Of a DNA stretch of 18,316 nucleotides, positions 6,678 through 14,535 are shown piece by piece (the first letter of the stretch is position 1; every line of letters begins with the position of its first letter). The notes under the pieces are model-generated. The model had not been told where the DNA came from. It did not search any database and saw only the letters and a program-made list of their open reading frames with translations. The DNA comes from H111-94 sp034436045. Its GTDB lineage: Bacteria > Chloroflexota > Ktedonobacteria > Ktedonobacterales > Ktedonobacteraceae. The stretch spans positions 1 through 18,316 of the forward strand of contig DAOTVZ010000190.1 in NCBI GenBank assembly GCA_034436045.1, in the 5' to 3' direction. The position numbers were made by a program, and so were the translations under genes.

Positions 6678-8105
6678 CTACAAACCAATTGAGATAAACT
6701 TCCAATCCAGGAAATCATCCATGCCCTGATGACCGCCTTCGCGCCCGAAACCACTATGCTTCATGCCGCCAAAGGGAGCCTGCGGCACCGTCGGCACGGC
6801 ATCATTGACGCCAATGATGCCGAATTGCAGTCCTTCGTAAGCACGAATAATACGCGCGTAATCACGAGCATAGAGATAGGCGGCGAGGCCATACGGCGTG
6901 CTGTTCGCCAGCGCAATAGCCTCATCATCACTATCGAAAGACCACATGGGCAAGAGCGGCCCAAACGTCTCTTCCCGCGCGACTAACGCATCGAGGGGCG
7001 TATCTATCACGAGCGTCGGCTGATAAAAGTTGCCTGCCTGCTCCTTCAGACGTGCGCCGCCAGCCAGCACGCGCCCCCCGCGTTTAACTGCGTCTGCCAC
7101 GTGGCGCTCAACTTTCAGCACAGCCTGTTCGTCGATCAAAGGGCCAATCTCAGTCTGGGTGTCAAGGCCGTTGCCCACACGCAAACAGGCTACGCGCCGC
7201 GCCAGTTTCTCGGCAAAAACATCATAGATACCGCGCTGCACATACAAGCGGTTCGTGCAAATGCAAGTCTGACCGGCGTTGCGGAACTTTGAGGCAACCA
7301 CGCCCTCTACCGCCAGATCGAGGTCTGCATCGTCGAAGACCAGGAAGGGTGCATGCCCACCCAGTTCGAGCGAGATGCGTTTGAGATCGTGGGCCGCCCG
7401 CTGCATCAGACTCTGCCCTATCTCGGTTGAGCCGGTAAAGGAGATTTTGCGTACCTTCGGGCTTGCCAGCAACTCTTCGGCCACCATCGCGGATGGCCCC
7501 AGCAAGACATTGACCACCCCGGCAGGCACACCAAGCTCATCAAAAATGTGCGCAATTGCCAGCGCTGAAAACGGTGTGGCGCTGGCCGGTTTAACGATGA
7601 CGGTACAGCCTGCCGCCAACGCCGGGCCAATCTTGCGCGCGATCATCGACGAGGGAAAATTCCAGGGTGTGATGGCAGCGCATACTCCCACCGGTTGTCG
7701 AATTGCCAGCAGGCGCTTGTTGCCGGTTGAAGCAGGAATCGTTTCACCATAGACCCGTTTGGCCTCTTCCGCGTTCCACTCGAAATAATCGGCTGAAATG
7801 TTGATCTCACCACGAGCCTCAGCCAGTGGCTTGCCTTGCTCCGTCGTCATCAGACGCGCCAACTCGTCTATACGCTCGCGCATGCGCACCGCCACGCCTT
7901 TGAGCAGGTCAGCCCGTGTGCGCGCGGGCAACGTAGACCACCCCGGAAAAGCCTCATATGCGGCATCGATGGCCTGCTGTACCAGCGCGCGCGTCGCTAA
8001 CGGCACATGACCAATAGTCTCTCCGTTGGCGGGATTGGTCACGGTCATGCGTTCCAGGCCGTCCTCAAGCCACTGCCCACCAACATATAATTGTTCACGC
8101 TTCAT
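6678..8105 (-). CDS. slaB: NAD(P)-dependent aldehyde dehydrogenase, candidate 3-sulfolactaldehyde dehydrogenase SlaB
   Basis: The 475-residue protein is a full aldehyde dehydrogenase of the succinate-semialdehyde (GabD) type. It shows PWNFP around Asn149, the cofactor lysine Lys172 (VKPA), FTGSTEIG at 223-230, the general base Glu247 (ELGG) and the nucleophile Cys281 in GQTCICTNRLYVQ. The second cysteine two residues later (Cys283) is also typical of GabD. Known sulfolactaldehyde dehydrogenases (SlaB, GabD-like) of the sulfo-Entner-Doudoroff pathway belong to this group and oxidise (S)-sulfolactaldehyde to (S)-sulfolactate. It is first in the leftward operon, directly ahead of suyAB, so it links the sugar half of the pathway to sulfolactate. 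GTGAGG lies 7 nt before the ATG. Succinate semialdehyde is the alternative substrate. Confidence 0.85.
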   Translation of the reverse strand: MKREQLYVGGQWLEDGLERMTVTNPANGETIGHVPLATRALVQQAIDAAYEAFPGWSTLPARTRADLLKGVAVRMRERIDELARLMTTEQGKPLAEARGEINISADYFEWNAEEAKRVYGETIPASTGNKRLLAIRQPVGVCAAITPWNFPSSMIARKIGPALAAGCTVIVKPASATPFSALAIAHIFDELGVPAGVVNVLLGPSAMVAEELLASPKVRKISFTGSTEIGQSLMQRAAHDLKRISLELGGHAPFLVFDDADLDLAVEGVVASKFRNAGQTCICTNRLYVQRGIYDVFAEKLARRVACLRVGNGLDTQTEIGPLIDEQAVLKVERHVADAVKRGGRVLAGGARLKEQAGNFYQPTLVIDTPLDALVAREETFGPLLPMWSFDSDDEAIALANSTPYGLAAYLYARDYARIIRAYEGLQFGIIGVNDAVPTVPQAPFGGMKHSGFGREGGHQGMDDFLDWKFISIGL

Positions 8106-8209
8106 GTGTTTGCCTCACACAGTATCTTCCCAGCATCGTAGAGGTCATCTATCCCCCTGACGGGGAAGTAACAAAGTGGTCATACCTCATACCTCTTACC
8201 AATAAGAAA

Positions 8210-8239
8210 ACTATAACCGGTAAACAAAAGCTCTGTCAA
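8210..8239 (-). promoter_or_regulatory. Predicted promoter of the slaB-suyAB-slcC-comC-gntR operon
   Basis: On the minus strand a consensus -35 box TTGACA (8239-8234) precedes TATAGT (8215-8210) with an 18-bp spacer, or TTATAG one base earlier with 17 bp. The expected leader of the slaB mRNA is about 95-100 nt and carries a CCCC/GGGG stem near 8153-8165 and a tandem CATACCT repeat at 8181-8194. Confidence 0.6.
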
Positions 8240-8248
8240 GACTTGACA
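8234..8248. promoter_or_regulatory. Perfect 15-bp palindrome over two divergent -35 boxes, putative operator
   Basis: TGTCAAG, a central A and CTTGACA form an exact inverted repeat. The right arm contains the -35 box of the rightward promoter (8243-8248) and the left arm that of the leftward promoter (8239-8234). A regulator bound here would cover both -35 elements and so co-regulate both operons. The ROK-type regulator encoded just to the right is the likely binder, by position only. Back-to-back TTGACA boxes are themselves symmetric, so part of the palindrome may be coincidental. Confidence 0.45.
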
Positions 8249-8271
8249 AGACATCCATTGTTGGGTATAGT
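8243..8271 (+). promoter_or_regulatory. Predicted promoter of the rightward ROK-isomerase-transporter operon
   Basis: A perfect -35 box TTGACA (8243-8248), a 17-bp spacer and TATAGT (8266-8271) lie about 60 bp before the start of the ROK-family gene. It overlaps the palindrome at 8234-8248. Confidence 0.65.
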
Positions 8272-8331
8272 TATTCATATATCAACTTAGTTAATTAATT
8301 TGACACCGGCTTTGAGAGAAGGATGGCACCA

Positions 8332-9540
8332 ATGGTGGTTCCACTGTCACGCCCAGGTCTCCGCGAGGTCAATCGCGAGCAGATTTTGCGTACCATTTTG
8401 CGCAATGGCCCGCTGGCGCGCGTTGATCTGGCACACCTCGTCGGCCTGACGACCGCCGCTATCAGTAACATCACCCGTGAACTGATCGAGGATGGGTTGC
8501 TCTATGAGGTGGGCACCGCGCGGGGCAAGCGCGTTGGGGCCAGCGCCATTCTGCTCGACATGCCAGAGGATACGCTCACGCTTGGCGTAGTGCATCAGGG
8601 GGTCAGTGCCCTGCGCATCGCGCTCAGCACCTTGCGCGGTCATCTGATTGCGCGCTGCATCATCGCCACCCCCACCGCCTACGCGCCGGAGTGGGCCGCG
8701 ACGACCATTGCCCACACATTGAGAAACCTCATAGAACAGCATGGCTATCAGCAATCCAGGCTGGTCGGTGTCGGCGCGGGCCTGGTCGGGCTGATCGATG
8801 CACAGATGGGCGTGGTCAAACGTGCGCCTCGTCTGGGCTGGGAAAACGTTCCGCTCGGCGCGCTGCTGGCACAGGAACTACACTGTCCGGTGGCAATCGA
8901 GAACAACGTGCGCGCGATGGCTTTTGGTGAGGCATTACTTGGTGAGGGACGCGACAAACCGGATTTCGCCTTTGTTTACGTCGGCACCGGCATCGGGTCC
9001 GGTCTGATCATCAACGGTCGGCCCTATCGTGGGGCCTACGGAGGCGCGGGCGAGATCGGCCACATTACGATTGTCCCTAATGGCGAACGCTGCTCCTGCG
9101 GCAACGATGGCTGCCTGGAGACGATTGCTGCCGAGCCTGCAATCGTGCGTCGCATGCAGACACATGGCCTCGTTCTAAACTCTGCCAGTGGGACAAAAGA
9201 GACGGTACAGGCGCTGGCAACGCTGGCCCGGCAGGGTGATAGCCTGGCACAGAGTATCGTGATCGAGTGCGGCGAATCGCTCGGCGTCGCACTGGCGACG
9301 CTGGTCGATCTCTTCAATCCTGAGCGGATTGTTCTGCATGGAGCAATTGCCGAGGCGGGTGATATTTTTTTCTCCTCTGTAGCTCGCACTTTGCAGCAGC
9401 GTGCCTTCTCTACACGCAACGAGGCAGTAGAACTGGTCGCACCCACTTTCGGCATCGATGCTGGCCTGATTGGTGCAGCGGCCATTGCACTCGACACCCT
9501 TGTTTTAACACCCGGCAGGATTTTAGCAGAGCGTGATTGA
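8332..9540 (+). CDS. ROK-family transcriptional regulator (NagC/XylR type)
   Basis: The 402-residue protein has an N-terminal winged helix-turn-helix (about residues 15-65, with ARVDLAHLVGLTTAAISNIT) and a C-terminal ROK sugar-kinase-like domain. The ROK signature is complete: GTGIGSG at 218-224, GEIGH at 240-244 and the zinc motif CSCGNDGCLE at 254-263. Where ROK kinases have the catalytic END triplet this protein reads ENN (190-192), so Asp is replaced by Asn, which points to a sugar-sensing repressor without kinase activity. The ATG at 8332 is preferred over 8323 because AGAAGG lies 9 nt before it and directly abuts the other. It starts the rightward operon, divergent from slaB. Control of both operons by an SQ-derived sugar is inferred. 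Confidence 0.93.
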   Translation: MVVPLSRPGLREVNREQILRTILRNGPLARVDLAHLVGLTTAAISNITRELIEDGLLYEVGTARGKRVGASAILLDMPEDTLTLGVVHQGVSALRIALSTLRGHLIARCIIATPTAYAPEWAATTIAHTLRNLIEQHGYQQSRLVGVGAGLVGLIDAQMGVVKRAPRLGWENVPLGALLAQELHCPVAIENNVRAMAFGEALLGEGRDKPDFAFVYVGTGIGSGLIINGRPYRGAYGGAGEIGHITIVPNGERCSCGNDGCLETIAAEPAIVRRMQTHGLVLNSASGTKETVQALATLARQGDSLAQSIVIECGESLGVALATLVDLFNPERIVLHGAIAEAGDIFFSSVARTLQQRAFSTRNEAVELVAPTFGIDAGLIGAAAIALDTLVLTPGRILAERD

Positions 9541-9603
9541 GCATGCTCGATCTGCACAAGCGTGTAATTATGTTTATTTGTAAAAAGCTGGAGATATTTT
9601 GCC

Positions 9604-10968
9604 ATGAAGAACGAGCGAGACGCGGTAGTGCCAACACTTGGGTTGGCATGCGTAGCACGGCCTACCTTTGCAGTCGAGGCTGCACAAGCGCTGGCAAAAC
9701 AGGCGCTGGCACAGCTTCAGGCACTGGGCTGGCCGATAGTGGGGGATGCTACGCTGCTAATGGATGCCCAGGCGGCGAGCGCGGCAGCCAGCACAATGCG
9801 TGTGCATACACCCGACCTGCTTGTTATCTTTTGCGCAACCTTCAGTGACGCGAGCATGGCAGTGGCACTGGCAGAGCAGGTTAATGCTCCTGTCTGCCTA
9901 TGGGCGGTGCGCGAACCAGGCCCGGTGGGCGACCGTCTCTGGCTAAACTCCCTCTGTGGCGCAAACATCGCCTCGCACGCCCTGCAAAAGATTGGTTGCA
10001 ATGTACAGTATATCTATGGCAATCCCGGCGAGCCTGATCTACTCGCACCGTTATGTGCCTTCGCTCGCGCCGCAGCTACACGCAACCGGCTCCGACGCAG
10101 TCGCATCGGCTTAGTCGGGCAGGCTCCCACCGGCTTCTATGGTTGCCAGTTCGATGAACTGGAACTGGCTCAGGTGATCGGCACTAGCGTCACACAGATT
10201 GACCTGGCAACGGTTTTCGCGGCAGCACAGGAAGCAGAGCCTGCGGTCGTTGAAGCCGCTATTGCCAGCACCGCCAAACGCTCGCCAAGCTTGCATGCGC
10301 TTGATACCGGCGCTATACAACGCTTTGGCGCTGCCTATGCAGTCTTGCGTGATGCCCTGCGCAGCTATCAACTGGATGGGCTGGCAGTACGTTGCTGGCC
10401 GGAATTCCCGCAGAACTTCGGCCTGATGCCCTGTGCCACGCTGGGTCGGCTGGCCGACGATGGTTTTGTCTGCGCCTGCGAAGCCGACATGCACGGGGCA
10501 GTGACGCTGCTACTTCTGCAATGGCTGAGCGGCGCTGCTCCCCTGCTGGCAGACCTGGTAGCGATGGATGCCGAAACCAATACCGTCTCGCTCTGGCACT
10601 GTGGCAACGCCCCCGCTTGCCTGGCCCGCGACGGCGAAGAGCCGGTGCTAACCGTTCATTGTAATCGCAAGATCGGCGTCGCCGGTAATTTCGCCATTCG
10701 TCCCGGCATGGCCACGCTCGCCCGCCTCGGCAAAGGCCCTTCCGGCTATCGCCTGCTCTGCGCCGAGGGCACCCTGCTCGATGAACCCACCAACCGTTTC
10801 ATGGGCAACACCGCTTACTTTCAGCCGAGGGGAAAAGCAAATCAACTGCTTGATACCATCATGCACGATGGATGGGAACACCACGTCGCCATCGTCGCCG
10901 GTCATCTCCAGGCCGAACTCACGGCTCTGGCGCAACTACTCAAGCTTGAAATTGTCACTATCGCTTGA
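9604..10968 (+). CDS. sftI: Fucose/arabinose-isomerase-fold protein, candidate sulfoquinovose isomerase SftI
   Basis: The 454-residue protein resembles the L-fucose/L-arabinose isomerase superfamily, with candidate metal and catalytic positions Glu267 (CWPEF), Glu293 and Asp295 (CEADMHG), His332 (LWHCGN) and Glu425-His426-His427 (EHHVAIVAGH). It is much shorter than L-fucose isomerase (near 590 residues). No fuculose or ribulose kinase or aldolase gene accompanies it. It lies between the ROK regulator and the ABC binding protein, in the operon with a TalC-type transaldolase. In the transaldolase pathway of sulfoglycolysis an isomerase turns SQ into sulfofructose, and this gene fills that slot. 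Fold assignment is good; the substrate is inference from context. GGAG is 10 nt before the ATG. It follows the ROK gene by 63 bp. Confidence 0.75.
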   Translation: MKNERDAVVPTLGLACVARPTFAVEAAQALAKQALAQLQALGWPIVGDATLLMDAQAASAAASTMRVHTPDLLVIFCATFSDASMAVALAEQVNAPVCLWAVREPGPVGDRLWLNSLCGANIASHALQKIGCNVQYIYGNPGEPDLLAPLCAFARAAATRNRLRRSRIGLVGQAPTGFYGCQFDELELAQVIGTSVTQIDLATVFAAAQEAEPAVVEAAIASTAKRSPSLHALDTGAIQRFGAAYAVLRDALRSYQLDGLAVRCWPEFPQNFGLMPCATLGRLADDGFVCACEADMHGAVTLLLLQWLSGAAPLLADLVAMDAETNTVSLWHCGNAPACLARDGEEPVLTVHCNRKIGVAGNFAIRPGMATLARLGKGPSGYRLLCAEGTLLDEPTNRFMGNTAYFQPRGKANQLLDTIMHDGWEHHVAIVAGHLQAELTALAQLLKLEIVTIA

Positions 10969-10980
10969 TAGGACAAAACC

Positions 10981-11008
10981 GGTATAGCAAGCGTAATCTT
11001 GCTTTACC
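10981..11008 (+). other. Intergenic stem-loop between isomerase and binding-protein genes
   Basis: Arms 10981-10991 and 10998-11008 pair over 11 positions with one mismatch around a 6-nt loop (CGTAAT). No T-run follows, so it is not a standard terminator. It may stabilise the downstream lipoprotein mRNA or stop 3' decay. The 100-bp gap contains no clear -35/-10 pair. Confidence 0.45.
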
Positions 11009-11068
11009 AGACTTGTAAACCATGTTTTTTAGTCAACTGCTCTATTTCAGCAGGAAAGGCTGGGTATC

Positions 11069-12451
11069 ATGAACCTCAAAGACGAAGGACTGAGCCAGAC
11101 TGAGACGCAAACCACAGTGGATGCCACGATCACCGAGCTAACGACACGCCCCATATCGCGCCGCTCGCTGCTGAGCAAGGGTGTGGCAGCGGGCGTCGGC
11201 GCGACCGCACTTGGCTCGTGGCTGGCGGCATGTGGTGGCGGCAGCACGACCGGCAGTACCTCTTCCGGCCCCGTGACTATTCAGTTCGCCGCGCTGACCG
11301 ACACGACGGGCGAACAGACGGCAGAGATCGACAAATTCAATCAGTTGCATGCTGGCAAGATCAAGGTGGAGTATGTGCAACTTCCGCCCGTCGCCACCGA
11401 CCAGTACAGCAAGTTCGTGACGGCCTTCCGCGCGCAATCGCCCACGCCCGATGTCGTGCATATCGACGTGACCTGGCCCGCGCAGTTCGCCACGCCGGGC
11501 TGGCTGGCCCCCATCGACCAGTATGTCAACAGTTCTTTCCTCAGCCAGTTCTGGCCGAGCGCGCAGACGGTTGCTAAAGTGAACGGTAAGCTCTACGGCA
11601 TCCAACGCTATATGGACATCGGCATGCTCTACTATCGCACGGACCTGGTGCAGAAGTACGGCGGCACAGTTCCCCAAACACGCTCGGATATGGAGGCGAT
11701 GGCGAAGGAGATCATGGCGAAAGAGGCCGCCAACGGCATCAAATACGGCTATCTCATGCCCGGTAAAAAGATTGAGGCCATTGTAGATGAATGGCTTGAG
11801 TTTATCTGGGGCGCAGGCGGCAACATCGGCACCCCAGGCAACCTGCAAGTGAGTGGCCCAACACAGGTCGATGCACTACAATACATGTATGACCTGATCT
11901 ACACCAAAAAGCTCTCTCCTCTGGGCACTAACACCTATGCCCCACTGGATATTCTCTCGCTGTTCAACAACGGAACAGCGCCATTCATGCGCAACTGGAC
12001 ATTCGCCTATGCCATTGCCAATAATCCGAAAAACTCGAAGGTCGCCGGTAATGTGGGGGTATCAACAACGCTGGCAACCAGCGGCAATACCGGACACGGC
12101 TGCACAGGCGGCTGGGTCCTGGCCATCAATGCCTTCTCGCAGCACAAGGATGAGGCATGGCAGTTCATCGAATATATGCTCAGCAAGGAGACGCAGACCT
12201 CGCTTGCCTTGAACGCGGGCCTCGTCTCCAGCCGCCCCGACGTGGTAAATGACCCGACAGTACAGGCTAAAGTACCCTACTTTAAGCAACTCAGTACCAT
12301 TCTGGGCAGTGGCTATAACCGGCCCGCACTGGTCAACTACAATCAGTTCACCACGCCGCTCCAGGCCGCCATTAATGGTGTGCTGAGCAAGCAAGGCACT
12401 CCTGCCAGCGCCCTGAGCAGCGTCCAACCCCAGGTCGGTTCATTGACATAA
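11069..12451 (+). CDS. ABC transporter sugar-binding lipoprotein with twin-arginine signal
   Basis: The 460-residue protein is an extracellular solute-binding protein of the carbohydrate (family 1, MalE/UgpB-like) group. The N-terminus has a twin-arginine motif SRRSLL (Arg31-Arg32), a hydrophobic stretch and a lipobox LAAC with Cys55 as the lipidated residue, followed by a Gly/Ser/Thr linker. It is therefore exported folded and anchored outside the membrane. The mature part shows the usual binding-protein features, such as GWLAPIDQYV and NGKLYGIQRYMDIGMLYYR. Two permease genes follow, so it is the receptor of an importer. By context the ligand would be SQ, SQ-glycerol or an oligosaccharide processed by the GH31 enzyme. 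GGAAAGG is 9 nt before the ATG. A hairpin-rich gap of 211 bp separates it from the permeases. Confidence 0.95.
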   Translation: MNLKDEGLSQTETQTTVDATITELTTRPISRRSLLSKGVAAGVGATALGSWLAACGGGSTTGSTSSGPVTIQFAALTDTTGEQTAEIDKFNQLHAGKIKVEYVQLPPVATDQYSKFVTAFRAQSPTPDVVHIDVTWPAQFATPGWLAPIDQYVNSSFLSQFWPSAQTVAKVNGKLYGIQRYMDIGMLYYRTDLVQKYGGTVPQTRSDMEAMAKEIMAKEAANGIKYGYLMPGKKIEAIVDEWLEFIWGAGGNIGTPGNLQVSGPTQVDALQYMYDLIYTKKLSPLGTNTYAPLDILSLFNNGTAPFMRNWTFAYAIANNPKNSKVAGNVGVSTTLATSGNTGHGCTGGWVLAINAFSQHKDEAWQFIEYMLSKETQTSLALNAGLVSSRPDVVNDPTVQAKVPYFKQLSTILGSGYNRPALVNYNQFTTPLQAAINGVLSKQGTPASALSSVQPQVGSLT

Positions 12452-12467
12452 TGTTTTGCACAAAAAA

Positions 12468-12611
12468 CCGTATGGGCGTGATGTTGAATATTACTAATCA
12501 CAACCGAGAATCCGTTTTTCCCGTAGGGGCGTGATTCATCACGCCCTGTTCTCTCAGGCCCTGAGAGCGCCTCTATGAGCAAGCCGGGCGTGATTCATCA
12601 CGCCCCTACGG
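12468..12611. repeat. REP/MITE-like palindromic repeat cluster within the ABC transporter operon
   Basis: Two copies of a 26-bp unit lie inverted at 12521-12546 and 12586-12611 and match at 24 of 26 positions when one is reversed. Each unit carries its own hairpin, GGGCGTGA-TTCA-TCACGCCC. Between them CTCTCAG-GCC-CTGAGAG (12551-12567) makes a third hairpin. A partial third copy, CCGTATGGGCGTGAT, sits at 12468-12482. No coding sequence is present in this 211-bp gap. It is likely a non-autonomous interspersed repeat. As RNA it would form a strong multi-hairpin structure that could protect the binding-protein mRNA and reduce read-through to the permeases. Confidence 0.8.
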
Positions 12612-12662
12612 ATGGTTTTGTTCAGAAAGTCTCATCATCACACCCACACATAAGGAGGGCAT

Positions 12663-13592
12663 ATGGCCACTTTACAGGTGCAGACGCGCGCGCGCCCGAA
12701 AGGAAGATCGCTGGCGCAAAATGAGGAGCGACTGGGCTGGTTGCTGATTACGCCGGTCATTCTGGCACTGCTCTTAATGGGCGTCTATCCCGCCCTCAGC
12801 ACAATCTGGTTCTCTTTGCAAAAGGGTGGCTCCTTTGGCTTAAACACGACCTGGGCCGGTCTGAGTAACTACATTAAACTCTTCCACGACCCACAGTTCT
12901 GGGGAGCCTTCAAGTTCTCCATGCTGTATAGCTTTATTACTGTGATCGGGCAAATGATTCTCGGTACCGCGCTGGCGCTACTGGCGAATCGCAAATTCGT
13001 CGGCCGCTGGCTGCTGCGTGCTGCTATCCTCTTTCCCTGGGCCATCCCAACAGCCACTAACTCCGTCATGTGGGCCTACATGTTCAATGATCAGTATGGC
13101 CTGATTAATAGTCTTTTAGAACATCTTGGCCTGATGAACCCCAATCACGCCACCGTCTGGCTCGGCTCCGCCCAATCGGCTACCATCTTAATTTACATTC
13201 TGGCGATCTGGAAAGCTAATTCGCTGGTAGCACTGCTGGTGCTGGCCGGTCTACAGACGATTCCAGAAGAAATCTACGAGGCGGCGCGCATGGATGGAGC
13301 GTCAGCATGGCAAACACTCTGGCGTGTCACTTTACCCCTCCTGCGCTCTACCCTGGTTATCACTCTTATTCTACGCACCATTGAATCGCTGCAAGCCTTC
13401 GATCTGATCAGCGCCTTTACCAACGGTGGCCCCGGCAATGCTACTCAGAACCTGGGCCTGTATATCTACGTTCAGATTCAACAATTCGGCGACTTCGGTT
13501 ATGGCTCAACTATCGCCATGGTACTGATGGTCGTCACGCTACTCTTCGTAATTGTCTATCTACGCACACTGCACCGTCCGGCCCTCGGCTAG
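12663..13592 (+). CDS. ABC transporter permease, MalF/UgpA type
   Basis: The 309-residue integral membrane protein has about six hydrophobic segments, starting with LGWLLITPVILALLLMGVYP near residue 23. The cytoplasmic EAA loop is at about 202-222, with EEIYEAARMDG followed by LPLL; this is the contact site for the ATPase. It pairs with the next gene to form the channel of a sugar importer. AAGGAGG lies 4 nt before the ATG, a strong but close site. It follows the repeat cluster and precedes the second permease by 34 bp. Confidence 0.95.
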   Translation: MATLQVQTRARPKGRSLAQNEERLGWLLITPVILALLLMGVYPALSTIWFSLQKGGSFGLNTTWAGLSNYIKLFHDPQFWGAFKFSMLYSFITVIGQMILGTALALLANRKFVGRWLLRAAILFPWAIPTATNSVMWAYMFNDQYGLINSLLEHLGLMNPNHATVWLGSAQSATILIYILAIWKANSLVALLVLAGLQTIPEEIYEAARMDGASAWQTLWRVTLPLLRSTLVITLILRTIESLQAFDLISAFTNGGPGNATQNLGLYIYVQIQQFGDFGYGSTIAMVLMVVTLLFVIVYLRTLHRPALG

Positions 13593-13626
13593 CAGAGCGC
13601 CTTTCACGAGAAGAGAGAGGAGACAA

Positions 13627-14529
13627 ATGGCAACAATGGATACCTCCTCACAGCAGGAGCTACTGGCGCTACCACGCACCGGCACACGCTCGCTACGGTC
13701 GCGTCTCAGGAATCTGTCAGGACGAGGCGGCATGTACATTCTGCTGCTACTCATTCTGCTGATTCAGTTCTTTCCCATGCTCTGGGCCTTGCTGACCTCG
13801 TTTATGACACCGGCCCAGACCACCTCGATTCCCGCTACGCTTTTTCCTACTACGCCCACGTTAAGCAGCTACATCACCGCGCTACAAGGCGACATCGGGC
13901 GCTACTACGTGAATAGCATCATCGCCTCGCTGTCCGCCACCATCATTACAATGATCCTGGGTACGCTGGCAGCCTACGCCTTCGCGCGTCTGCGCTTTCG
14001 CTTCAAAACGCCGCTGCTGATCTTCGTTCTCTCGCTCTCGCTCTTCCCGCCGCTGGCCCAGGTCATTCCACTGTACCAAATTTTGCAGATGTTGCATCTC
14101 GTCGGCACGCTGGGAGCGCTGATTCTGCCCTACTCGGTGCTTGGTCTGCCACTGGCCATCCTCATCATGATTGGCTTCTTTCAAGACGTGCCGATTGAGT
14201 TTGAGGAAGCTGCGGTGGTGGATGGCATGTCGCGGCTCGGTGCCCTGCTGCGCATCATCGTTCCGATTACCATTCCTGGCCTGTTCGCCACTGCGATCAT
14301 TGTCTTCGTGGGCAACTGGAATGAGTATCTTTTCGCGCTGAACTATACCACCACCAACACATACACGCTACCGGTTGGCATCGTCACCATCAGCCAGACA
14401 GAATTTACGACTAATTTTGGTGTCCTGTCGGCAGCGACCGTGATGTCGGTCGTGCCACTGGTTATCTTAATCCTGCTGTTGGAACGGCGCATCGTCTCCG
14501 GTCTGATGGCAGGGGGCTTGAAAGGATGA
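13627..14529 (+). CDS. ABC transporter permease, MalG/UgpE type
   Basis: The 300-residue protein has a cytoplasmic N-terminal tail of about 35 residues and then about six membrane segments, beginning MYILLLLILLIQFFPMLWAL. The EAA loop EEAAVVDG at 193-200 is the ATPase contact. The open frame extends back to 13552, but that start lies inside the preceding permease gene. ATG 13627 is chosen because AGAGAGGAGA lies just upstream (GGAG 4 nt before). It completes the heterodimeric channel with the first permease. No ABC ATPase gene is in the window, so energy coupling must come from an ATPase encoded elsewhere, such as a shared MsmK/UgpC-type subunit. Confidence 0.94.
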   Translation: MATMDTSSQQELLALPRTGTRSLRSRLRNLSGRGGMYILLLLILLIQFFPMLWALLTSFMTPAQTTSIPATLFPTTPTLSSYITALQGDIGRYYVNSIIASLSATIITMILGTLAAYAFARLRFRFKTPLLIFVLSLSLFPPLAQVIPLYQILQMLHLVGTLGALILPYSVLGLPLAILIMIGFFQDVPIEFEEAAVVDGMSRLGALLRIIVPITIPGLFATAIIVFVGNWNEYLFALNYTTTNTYTLPVGIVTISQTEFTTNFGVLSAATVMSVVPLVILILLLERRIVSGLMAGGLKG

Positions 14530-14535
14530 AACTGC

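Noticed and set aside
9604..10968. L-fucose or L-arabinose utilisation operon
   Set aside because: The protein is too short for L-fucose isomerase and no kinase or aldolase of those pathways is present.
12468..12611. CRISPR array or rho-independent terminator
   Set aside because: Copies are inverted, few and without regular spacers, and no T-run follows the stems.
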